Assembly (NCBI GenBank): GCA_029975965.1
Contig: JARKOV010000162.1
Location: 1-64,000, forward strand
DNA length: 64,000 bases
Direction: 5' to 3'
From: Anaerolinea sp.
Lineage (GTDB): Bacteria > Chloroflexota > Anaerolineae > Anaerolineales > Anaerolineaceae
Below are positions 7,038 through 15,456 of this stretch, one piece after another. A program made the position numbers and the translations under genes. Position 1 is the stretch's first letter; every line of letters starts with the position of its first letter. The notes below the pieces were generated by a model. The model did not search any database and was not told the DNA's origin. It saw only the letters and a list, made by a program, of their open reading frames with translations.

Positions 7038-9851
7038 TTACGAGACATTATTCGCCTGGGACACCGTGGCCGGTGCCTGGACGGCCGTCGTCGCGCCTTC
7101 GGCGAGGTTGTCGGAGACCATCCACAGGCGCTTATTGGGCAGCGGCGTGTGGGCGCGGCTGAGAGGGACCACCTGGACGCCGACCGGGAAGCCGCTGAGG
7201 TGGTTCTCGCGCACCAGCAGGCGGGGTCCAAAGAACCCGTGCAGCACGACCCCTTGCACTTCGAAGCGCTCGGCACCCGCACGCCGGTCGAGGCTGACCC
7301 GGTTGTTCTCGAGGATCTGTGTGGCGCAATTGCCGACAAAGATCCCGTGCCGCCCTTCGGCCAGGGCGTCGAAGGTCAGGCGGCAGACGATGGTGTTGTT
7401 GACCAGGTTGACGGCGCCGGCCTTATCGGGCAAGCCGGGAGAGGTCTCGCTGTGACTGAGCCCGACATGGATGCCCTGGCGAAAGCCCAGGACGGTGTTG
7501 TTGATCACGCGAACCTCCTGGGCGCTGCGACCACCGATGACGATGCCCTGGTGGGCAGCGGCCACCGCCTGTTTGAGCAAATTGGCGATAAAATCGCGGA
7601 AGGCCGGGATCGTGTTACGAACTTTGTCGTCGAGCAGCACCTTCACCGCCAGGCTGTTGACGTGCTTTTGCAGAGAGACCGCGTCCGTCACGCGTTGCGC
7701 CGGGTACAGGTCGTAAAGAGTCTGCCAGGATTTGCGCAACACCGGATTGGTCTGGAAATTGACGATAAAGTTGCCTGCCTTCACCGTGGAGTTGAATTTC
7801 CTGGTCTCCGAGCCGCCTGAACCGGATGGAGCCGCAGGGGCGACCGCAAAGGCGTTGGAGAAGAGCAATTTGGTCAGGCGGGCGCGATAGCGCTCGCCGC
7901 TGATGAGGTCGCTCAGCTTAACGGCGCCCTGAAATTCGACCACTTCGAGCAGATTGTCTTCTACCTGTGAGCGTGCCACATCCACCAACAGAATCCCCGC
8001 CTGGTCGTTGCCGGCGAACAGGCGGTTTCGCAGCACGCGGGCCACGCGCGCGCCTTGAGTGGATTTCTCTGCCGGGCGCACCGCCAGGCAGGCAGCGACG
8101 ATGTCGGTGGCGTGGGAACAGCGCAGCTCCACCGATTCCACCTGCACCTCTTCGCAACTCAAGAAGGTCAGCACGCCGTTGAGATGCCTATCGACCGTCC
8201 GTTGAGCGCGGCTTTCCGCGGCTAGATCGCGCACCAGGACGCTCTTGCAGCTCTCAAACACCAGGGCGGCTTCGCTCTTGTTGGCAATCAGGCGCGAGCC
8301 GGTGCCGGAACCGGTCAGCTTGAGGCGACCCTTGTTTTTCACCAGCACTGGTTTCGCCAGGTCGAAGCTGCCGACCTGGAAGCAGATGGAGGCGTCTCCG
8401 CCTTCTGGAATCTGGTCAAAGATGGCTTGCAGGTCTTGCCCCGGTTTGACCACGTGGGTGCAGGCGCCCTCGCGGAAATTGCACAGTTGGTCGAGGGCTT
8501 GCTGGACGGTCTCTGCGCCGGGGAGCTTGCAATTGGCGTTGTCGAAGGCCACGTCGGAGGCGCGCAGGTCGGTCAGCGCCGGGAAGAGAGGGCGGCAATC
8601 CTGGATGGCTGGGGCGAGGGTGTTATTGGGCTGGAGCTGCCAGGTCACCAGAGCCAGCGGGGCGTAGTGGTGGAGGATGCCGTGGGCCGGCTGGTTGGTG
8701 AGCGCGTCGATCTCGCCGGTGGAGTTATCGCGCACGGCAGCCCGTGCCGCAAAGGTCCAGTAATCTCCGACGGCGTAACTGCCAGCGGAAAAGGATATCC
8801 GGATGCCATCTTCGAGGAGAATCGGGCCAGAGGTAAGGGCAATCGCCGGACCGGCCTGGTCCCAGCGGCGCACCTTGAGGTTCTGCTCGCTGAAGTGGGC
8901 GGAGACATCCTCGGCGAGAACGAGCACCGTGCCGGCCTGGTCGAGGTCGTCGACCCTTGAGAGGGTACCGGCCTGCCCGTTAAGCTCGCGGGTGTCGCTG
9001 GTCACCTCCACCCAATCGCCGCGCTGGATCGAAAGGATGGCATCGCGCCCGGTTTGCATCAGGCGCACCCGTCGTGGGGCGGCTCCGCCGCCGGATTGGG
9101 TGACGGTGCCGGCAGGGTAGAGCACTGCACCGTTGTCGCGCGACCATTTGAAAGCAGCCGTGGTGGAGTTGCCGCTCTTGTGGATTTCCACGCGGTACAG
9201 GCGATTTTCCAACCCGCGGTAACCCCCGCTGGGCGAGAGCTCGCATTCGCTGCCCGGCAAGGCCTCATTTTCCACCCATGCCGAGAGCCTGCCCGTGGAG
9301 GGCGGCGGGACCAGCGCCTGCCAGCCTTTCTCGCAATCGAAGGGCTGGCTGGAGGTTAATCGCCGTGCGCGCACCTGCCAGATGGTCTGTAGACGCGTGG
9401 CCGTGTCGGGTCCGCCCAGCGCCACCTCGCGGATCGAGCCGTCTTCCACGGCGGTGACGTGGCGCTGCCAGACGTCGATGTAGATGAAATCGCGCGCCTG
9501 GTTTGACGGGACGGGATTGGCGGGCTTGGCGTGCGGCTGGTTGTTGAAATTGACCACCGCATCGAGCTCGCAGAGCAACCCATCCACATAAAAGCGCCCA
9601 GGGGTTAATCGCAAGCGGTTGACGTCGTAGAAAACCTGGAAGCTCCCTCGCCCCCCCGGAGAGCCGGGGAATGGCTCGCGTGGCGCGCCGCTTGGACCGA
9701 TCACATCCTGTGCGCGGATGAGCGCCTGGTATTCCTGGATGGCGGCCTGTTCGTTCCAATCGGCATCCAGGTCCACACGTCCCTGCTGCTTTAGCACGCT
9801 GGTGTAGCGTTTGTCTTTGTTAAATGTAAAGCGGGTGAAATCGCCTTTCAT
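7038..9851 (-). CDS. DUF6519 and right-handed beta-helix protein of the eCIS
   Basis: The last gene of the operon encodes 937 residues. The N-terminus MKGDFTRFTFNKDKRYTSVL followed by GRVDLDADWNEQ is the signature I associate with DUF6519, a domain seen in phage-tail-like clusters. Residues about 70-430 contain phage-structural beta-rich sequence. From about residue 465 to 880, short repeated strands with Asn-rich turns such as VINNTVLGFRQGIHVG and LVNNTIVC indicate a parallel beta-helix of the pectate-lyase/NosD type, interrupted by a helical insert at about 690-770. Such proteins typically form peripheral baseplate or receptor-binding parts. It could replace the missing tail fibre (inference). 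A 40-nt gap separates it from the tail protein I gene. Confidence 0.8.
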   Translation of the reverse strand: MKGDFTRFTFNKDKRYTSVLKQQGRVDLDADWNEQAAIQEYQALIRAQDVIGPSGAPREPFPGSPGGRGSFQVFYDVNRLRLTPGRFYVDGLLCELDAVVNFNNQPHAKPANPVPSNQARDFIYIDVWQRHVTAVEDGSIREVALGGPDTATRLQTIWQVRARRLTSSQPFDCEKGWQALVPPPSTGRLSAWVENEALPGSECELSPSGGYRGLENRLYRVEIHKSGNSTTAAFKWSRDNGAVLYPAGTVTQSGGGAAPRRVRLMQTGRDAILSIQRGDWVEVTSDTRELNGQAGTLSRVDDLDQAGTVLVLAEDVSAHFSEQNLKVRRWDQAGPAIALTSGPILLEDGIRISFSAGSYAVGDYWTFAARAAVRDNSTGEIDALTNQPAHGILHHYAPLALVTWQLQPNNTLAPAIQDCRPLFPALTDLRASDVAFDNANCKLPGAETVQQALDQLCNFREGACTHVVKPGQDLQAIFDQIPEGGDASICFQVGSFDLAKPVLVKNKGRLKLTGSGTGSRLIANKSEAALVFESCKSVLVRDLAAESRAQRTVDRHLNGVLTFLSCEEVQVESVELRCSHATDIVAACLAVRPAEKSTQGARVARVLRNRLFAGNDQAGILLVDVARSQVEDNLLEVVEFQGAVKLSDLISGERYRARLTKLLFSNAFAVAPAAPSGSGGSETRKFNSTVKAGNFIVNFQTNPVLRKSWQTLYDLYPAQRVTDAVSLQKHVNSLAVKVLLDDKVRNTIPAFRDFIANLLKQAVAAAHQGIVIGGRSAQEVRVINNTVLGFRQGIHVGLSHSETSPGLPDKAGAVNLVNNTIVCRLTFDALAEGRHGIFVGNCATQILENNRVSLDRRAGAERFEVQGVVLHGFFGPRLLVRENHLSGFPVGVQVVPLSRAHTPLPNKRLWMVSDNLAEGATTAVQAPATVSQANNVS

Positions 9852-9891
9852 ACCCTGGGCCTCCCTTCTGGGCTGCTACGTGCTGTCGTTT

Positions 9892-12684
9892 TCATGTTTC
9901 GAATAAATAAGCCAGGTCCATGCCGAACGGCAGGAAATCTGGCAGGGCGGAGCGCAGGTTGGCTTCGCGCTGCGGCTGTTGTAACCGGTTGAATGCGCCC
10001 ATTTCGCTGCCTTGCTCCCCGCCGGAGCGGATCTCTGGAGGGCAGCTCAGTGCCAATTGGGCATACGCCGGGTGAGGATAGTACTCGGCGCTGTACTCCG
10101 GTTGGACGCGGGCGAGGATGCGCTGGCGGTCTTCAACCGGGATCGCAGAAGGGCTGTTGAGTTTCTTCTCCCGGGCGAAATCCACCAAGGCCTGCTCAGG
10201 CTGGCAATGGTAGGGGGCAGGCACCTGGCTCTGCCCATGCGGCAGGTAACTGAAACGCACACAGCCTATTTGCTTGCGCTCGGCTTTGACCGCGTGGTTG
10301 AAAATCACCTCGCTGGCGAGCTCAATCTGGCGCGCGAGCACTTTTCCAAAGACGGTGACCCGCTCCATCACCAGCGGTGGGCCTGGTTGGCTCCCGTTGA
10401 GGCTGCCAGCCAATGCAGCCTGGATCGAGCCATCCGCTGCGAGCGGCGCGTGGAGGACGCTATCGGCTACCCGGATCTGCTCGCAATCGGCCGGCAGGAT
10501 CAATGGACCGCAGATGCAGCGTTCGAGCGTGACGCGCAAGCCGGCGAGGGCAGCGCCGGTGGCGGTGATGCTGGGCCGGTCGGGGAAGGCAGGGCTGCCG
10601 TCTTCGTTCAATGCCTGGCCTGGAACCAGGGTGGCGTGGCGCAGCGTCAGGTTGACCCCGCCCGAAAGCTGGACGCCACCTTCTACCAGCAAGCCTTCCA
10701 GCACCAGCGCGGCTCCCTGGGCGGGCGCGTTCACCTGCAACGCGGCGGGAAAGCGCAGGTGCGGGAAAACCTGCGGGGCGGCCTGGATGCGCAGCCAGCC
10801 GGAGGCGGGCAGGTCAATCACCAGGCTCTCCTCGTAAGGGCCGTTATCCTGAACCTTGATGACCGCAACCTTTTTTCCACCGTCCGACCAGTCCTGGAGC
10901 GCCTTGGCGAGGGTGTCGGTTGGGCTGCCCTTTTTCACCACGATGACGGCCGCCTCAGGGCGCTCCTCTTCCTCGGAGCGGCGGCGCAGATACGGTCCGC
11001 CGCCCAGGTCGGCGCTGAAGCCATAGCTGTAGCTGACCTGCACGTCCTGCGCGCCGGTTGGCTCTTTTCCGAGGGGGAAGGAGATCCGTCCCAGGCTCAC
11101 ATCGATACCGGTTTTGTCCGCCAGGCCAAACTGCTCTACGGATACGCGATCGGCAGGCGCGGCCTGGAAGGCAACCCGCGCGCCGTCCACCCCGGGGAGC
11201 ACCAGCAGGCGGTGGTCGACCAACAGGACGCGCGCGGCGGTAAATTCCGCCTCGGGGCCGGCCAGTTGCAGCGCGCTTTCGAGCCGCCCGCGGGCATCTG
11301 CTGGGCTCACCGGCGCTGCAGACAGGGTGACCAGGTGCGGGCCGGCAGCGCCGATACGGACCATGAAACGCGGATTGGGGTTGGCTGGACCGGGCAGCCA
11401 GCCCATATCCGCCGAAAGCGCGCCGCGTGCCAGGCCCGAACCGGCTGCATCCAGCTTGAGGGCTGCTGCGCTGGACGGGTCTGCGGCGCTGGGGTTGAAC
11501 TGGATGGGCGCGCCCACCCTTCCGGGCAGGACGAGCAAGCGATTTCCGTCGCTCAAAACTCGCGCGCCGGCAAATTCACGGGCAGCGGACGCGCTGCGCA
11601 AGGCTTTCTCCAACGCTGTCCGGCAGGCGACCAGGCTGGCCGGCGGACCGGCGAGGGTCAGGGTGACCGGTCCAACCCCGCCGATGGTGACCTCCACCTG
11701 GGTCGGGGTGGGCAAGGCCGGGAAAGCCGACAGGTCGCCGGAGAACAGCCCTTCCACGCCGGCAGGGGGCCGATCCCACTCGGCGAGGTTCCAGGCGACA
11801 ACGTCCATGGGTGGGAGAGGCTGCCCCTGGACGGCAACGTTCAGGCTGGCGTCTGGACCATAGTAGGCCGTATTTTCCGGGCGCCGTGCAGGCTGGTGGG
11901 GGGCTTGATCCTGGCGGTAATGGGAGAGATCGAGCGCGAAGGCCAGCGGGCGAATCGCTCCCGGTACGTCCGTCTCTGCGGCAAGGCGCGCGAGGTCGCC
12001 TTGCGCGGCGGGCTGGTTGAACAAGGGGGCAGGGGCGCCAAGCGGGTTGAAGGAGAACCCGTAGGGATGTGCTCCTGACCGCCGTGCGGTGATGGCGTTC
12101 AACGGATAGGCTTTCAGGCGCCATAAAAACAAACCAACCCGTTTGATGGCATGCCATCCCCCATTGTGTGACGGCGGTCGCACGTCGACACTGTGGGCCA
12201 GTCTGTCAAAGGGGCCGTTGAGCAAGTCGACTGCGTCGAGGTCGCGCAAGTCGACCGAGGTGCGCGACCGCGAGCGGTGGTTGAGGTTCTGGGTGACCTG
12301 CACTCGCTGGAAAAATTCAACCGAGCGCGCCGGCCAGCCGCTGACGGCACGCGCCAGGTCCTCGAGGACATACGCGGTGCCTTTGCGCCGCCGGTAAGCC
12401 AGGATGTTGGCGACATAAGCGCGCAGGCTGAACCCTTCGTCGCCCGTAATAGGATGCAACGCTTCCACGCCCAGCAAATCGGCGATGTAAGGGACGACCC
12501 AGTCCTCAGCCGTCTCGATGAACCAGTTTTCGTACAGCCGGGCGATGTCTTGTTCCACCAGGTCGACCTGGCCGGCGATCACGTCCAACAAGGCGCGCAA
12601 CTGCGAGCCGGATTGCTCGTCGCGCCAGCGGTAGATGGCTGGCAGCAACTCGTAAAGGCGATTTTGGGCGATGGAATTGGGCAT
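9892..12684 (-). CDS. Phage tail protein I-like baseplate protein with tandem repeat domains
   Basis: The 930-residue protein begins with a tail-protein-I (gpI-like) domain, LYELLPAIYRWRDEQSG to about residue 160, including VPYIADLLGVE and YVLEDLARAVSGWP. In contractile tails this part links the baseplate wedge to fibres. Two copies of a domain of about 85 residues follow at about 325-410 and 436-522. They share a pattern of a V-x-I-G-x-x-G-P strand, a helix rich in Ala and Leu, and [NH]-RLLVLPG. The C-terminal 350 residues are beta-strand rich with helix-like repeats (VLEGLLVEGGVQLSGG, LRHATLVPG). The same repeat type occurs in the sheath insertion. It sits between the second wedge gene (9-nt gap) and the DUF6519 gene. 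Confidence 0.82.
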   Translation of the reverse strand: MPNSIAQNRLYELLPAIYRWRDEQSGSQLRALLDVIAGQVDLVEQDIARLYENWFIETAEDWVVPYIADLLGVEALHPITGDEGFSLRAYVANILAYRRRKGTAYVLEDLARAVSGWPARSVEFFQRVQVTQNLNHRSRSRTSVDLRDLDAVDLLNGPFDRLAHSVDVRPPSHNGGWHAIKRVGLFLWRLKAYPLNAITARRSGAHPYGFSFNPLGAPAPLFNQPAAQGDLARLAAETDVPGAIRPLAFALDLSHYRQDQAPHQPARRPENTAYYGPDASLNVAVQGQPLPPMDVVAWNLAEWDRPPAGVEGLFSGDLSAFPALPTPTQVEVTIGGVGPVTLTLAGPPASLVACRTALEKALRSASAAREFAGARVLSDGNRLLVLPGRVGAPIQFNPSAADPSSAAALKLDAAGSGLARGALSADMGWLPGPANPNPRFMVRIGAAGPHLVTLSAAPVSPADARGRLESALQLAGPEAEFTAARVLLVDHRLLVLPGVDGARVAFQAAPADRVSVEQFGLADKTGIDVSLGRISFPLGKEPTGAQDVQVSYSYGFSADLGGGPYLRRRSEEEERPEAAVIVVKKGSPTDTLAKALQDWSDGGKKVAVIKVQDNGPYEESLVIDLPASGWLRIQAAPQVFPHLRFPAALQVNAPAQGAALVLEGLLVEGGVQLSGGVNLTLRHATLVPGQALNEDGSPAFPDRPSITATGAALAGLRVTLERCICGPLILPADCEQIRVADSVLHAPLAADGSIQAALAGSLNGSQPGPPLVMERVTVFGKVLARQIELASEVIFNHAVKAERKQIGCVRFSYLPHGQSQVPAPYHCQPEQALVDFAREKKLNSPSAIPVEDRQRILARVQPEYSAEYYPHPAYAQLALSCPPEIRSGGEQGSEMGAFNRLQQPQREANLRSALPDFLPFGMDLAYLFET

Positions 12685-12693
12685 CCGTTCTCC

Positions 12694-15456
12694 TTACTCC
12701 AACACCAGGATCAATTCGACTTTGCTCTCGTCCACGGTGAGCAAATCGGCGGGGTGGATGATCCCGCTTGGATCGCGCCGGGCGGGGTGGGCAGGCAAGG
12801 GCGGCAGCGGTAATTTAAAACTGGGGGTCGTGCCTGCCAGATACAGCGTATCGAGGTCGGCCATCGTCACACCTGGCACGGACTGGATGGCCGCCAGCAC
12901 CTGGCTGGCTGCCACCCCGCGGGCGAATTCACGGGAGGAAAACCCGAACGTGTCGGCAATCACCTTGCGCACATCCTCCAACACCAACTCGGCTGTGCGC
13001 GACGGGTCCACCTGGATGCGCGCACGTACCCCGAAGGTCAGCGGGGTATAAGATGCGAGCTGGAATGGCTGGTAAGGTAACCCGTACCGTTGAATGGCTG
13101 CGCTCAGGTTGGTGAAGGTCATCGTCTCGGCGGTCACCGCCTGCCCATCGGGTCCAGCGACGGTCAGGTACACGGTGCGCTGGCCCCCATCCCACAACCA
13201 GGCCGCCTGGGCTTTATCGATGCCTGCAAAGGAGCGGGCAAAGTCCTCGTAGTCTTGCAAGGAGACCAGGCGGTCGAGGGTAAGGGTGTTCAACGGGGCG
13301 TTGCGACGTGCCATGTCGCGCGTCTCCGGGTCGGTGCCGCCGGTCGCCGGCAGTGGATTCGAGACGCCTTTGAGACCCAGCGGGCGGCTGAGCAGCAGGC
13401 TGACCTGCCCGGATTTCACGTTGCCGCCCGCGCCGCTGCCCACCCGGTAGGTGGCAACGATATTTTCACTGCCGCTGGGCGGTCGGGCGCCGTTCACGCC
13501 GTCGCCGAACTGGACGCTGGTTTTTCCATCATCGTCGAGGCGGGTGGTGTAGACCCTTTGGTCCGGTGACTGGGCGTACAGCGAGGGCGTTTCCTGCCAC
13601 AACAGGTCGTTGATCCGGATGGTAAGTGTGCTGGCTGCGCCGGTAGGGGTGTCGGCGGAGATGTGCGTGACCGGGAATTGCTTGAGCGTCAGGCGCTGAA
13701 ACGCCCGGGCGGCATCTGCGCTGCCCAGCACCTCGCGGCGCGTTTCCCCCTGCGTGGCTGCCGCCAGGTTTCCCTGGATCACCACCGTGGCGCGGTCGTA
13801 GGAATGCAACAGCGCCTGTTGCAGCACGATTTTGGTATGGCGTTCACCTGGAGCGAAGGTCGATTGCTCGACATACACCACCTCGCTCACCGCAGGGTCG
13901 GTGGGCTCGGCGGAGATCAGCACGACCTGGGCTGGGGTCACATCCACCGCTCCCTGGAAACCCGCCTTATCCTCTCCGAGCAGGCGGGTCAGGCCATTGG
14001 TCAATGGGAGCGGTGATTGGGTGAGGATCAGGCTTTCGCCTGTGGCGACCGTTTTGATTTCCCCATTGGGCGCTGCCAGCTCGAGCGCAGCGGCCAGCAC
14101 GCGCGCGCGCATGCGTTGCCCGCTGACAGCCAGCGCCCGACCGGGCGCGAAATCCGGGATGACCCGGTCGAGCACGAACTCACCGCCCTCCAGCGGAGGA
14201 AGGGTGCCTTTTTCAAGAGTGAGGGAGCCGCTGGGATCGCCCGCCTTGATTTGATCGAGCGGGCTTTCGGCGATTTCAAGCTCCTCGCTCTGTCCATATA
14301 CCTGCAGGCTGCGGCGCGAGTTCGTAAACCGGCTGAACTGATGGATTTCCATCGCCAGTTGCGAGATTTTTCCAGTCAGGCCAAAATTGGTGCGCGCAGC
14401 CTCACTCACCGAGGTGACTCTGGCCAGCTCGCGCGTGGTTGGGCTGGTCAAGACGACCCAACTTTCCGGCAGGATCTTGTCATAGACTGCGTCCAGGTCG
14501 AGTTTGTTGCTGCTCGTGTCCAGGTCGAAATCCGGCCACTGGGTCTGAGCGATCGGTTTGCTGGCAATCCGTTTGACCACCTCGGCAGGGGAGGTAAATC
14601 GACCTTGCAACTCGTCGGGAAGCATGCGCCAATCGGGAGCGTTGTGCCCGAAGACTGCTGCGCGGGTGCGCATCGCGTAAGCGCGCGCGACCTTCCGCGC
14701 CGAGTCAGGCGAATGCGGTTCCAGCCAGCCTAGCGGCCGGTCGAGGGTCAGCGCCGTCAGGTCCTTCTCTGCATCGACCCGGATCGAATCGACCCGGCAC
14801 AACGCCCACTTTTGACTGCCGGGGTTGCTCAGCCGCTCCTCGCTGACCACTAACAGCGCATCGCCTTTCTTCAGGTTGGTCGCTGTGCCTTGCAGCACCA
14901 GGTCGCGGGTGCTGGGCGTGGGCCGGAAGGGCCGGCTGGTGCGCGGTTTCAAGGTGTTCCATTCGAGGCGGGCTTCGATCTCTTCAACCGTCTCGAAGGT
15001 CTGCGGATTCTCATCCGGTCCGGGGATCGATTGGGCTTTGAGACCCACCGGCAAGGTCAGTGCGGGGGGAGCGTTGGGCGTGGGTTCCAGCTCAAAGGCG
15101 AGGTAGGTGCTGGCAGCGACGCCGGGACGCAGCTCATACCCGATGCTGCGCGCCAGCTCGAGGATGGACAGGCGCTCGGTAGCCGTGCGCAGGTAACCTT
15201 CGTTGGCGATTCGCTCCTGGTAGAAGGTGAGCACGTCGAGCACGACCGCCGATGCGTCCAGCAAGGCGATGGAGAAGTCGTCATCTTCGCGGGTGGTGAG
15301 GTCTTGCAGCGCTTCTTGCCGACCGAGGGCGGCTTTCATGGCGGCTTTGAAGCTGGCGTGCGTCCCAGCGCGGTACCTCAGCGCGGGCTGGCCGGGCAGG
15401 TTGGCGTGGATTTCCGGTGTGGAGGGTGACGGGTCCTGGCAGCAAGGGTCGCTCAT
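12694..15456 (-). CDS. Baseplate wedge protein (gp6/J-like), second copy
   Basis: The 920-residue protein belongs to the putative baseplate assembly proteins found in eCIS, the equivalent of Pvc11/Pvc12. The N-terminal part has DASAVVLDVLTFYQERIANEGYL, where helices contact the core of the wedge. The C-terminal third has the J-like features QFGDGVNGARPPSG, TYRVGSGAGGNV, LVSLQDYEDFARSFAGIDKAQA and VPGVTMADLDTLYLAG. These proteins form the ring that surrounds the hub and triggers sheath contraction. Its start overlaps the stop of the first wedge gene by 4 nt. Confidence 0.9.
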   Translation of the reverse strand: MSDPCCQDPSPSTPEIHANLPGQPALRYRAGTHASFKAAMKAALGRQEALQDLTTREDDDFSIALLDASAVVLDVLTFYQERIANEGYLRTATERLSILELARSIGYELRPGVAASTYLAFELEPTPNAPPALTLPVGLKAQSIPGPDENPQTFETVEEIEARLEWNTLKPRTSRPFRPTPSTRDLVLQGTATNLKKGDALLVVSEERLSNPGSQKWALCRVDSIRVDAEKDLTALTLDRPLGWLEPHSPDSARKVARAYAMRTRAAVFGHNAPDWRMLPDELQGRFTSPAEVVKRIASKPIAQTQWPDFDLDTSSNKLDLDAVYDKILPESWVVLTSPTTRELARVTSVSEAARTNFGLTGKISQLAMEIHQFSRFTNSRRSLQVYGQSEELEIAESPLDQIKAGDPSGSLTLEKGTLPPLEGGEFVLDRVIPDFAPGRALAVSGQRMRARVLAAALELAAPNGEIKTVATGESLILTQSPLPLTNGLTRLLGEDKAGFQGAVDVTPAQVVLISAEPTDPAVSEVVYVEQSTFAPGERHTKIVLQQALLHSYDRATVVIQGNLAAATQGETRREVLGSADAARAFQRLTLKQFPVTHISADTPTGAASTLTIRINDLLWQETPSLYAQSPDQRVYTTRLDDDGKTSVQFGDGVNGARPPSGSENIVATYRVGSGAGGNVKSGQVSLLLSRPLGLKGVSNPLPATGGTDPETRDMARRNAPLNTLTLDRLVSLQDYEDFARSFAGIDKAQAAWLWDGGQRTVYLTVAGPDGQAVTAETMTFTNLSAAIQRYGLPYQPFQLASYTPLTFGVRARIQVDPSRTAELVLEDVRKVIADTFGFSSREFARGVAASQVLAAIQSVPGVTMADLDTLYLAGTTPSFKLPLPPLPAHPARRDPSGIIHPADLLTVDESKVELILVLE

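Noticed and set aside
10012..12078. Long plus-strand reading frame of 688 codons opposite the tail protein I gene
   Set aside because: Antisense shadow; no ribosome-binding site or recognisable domain.
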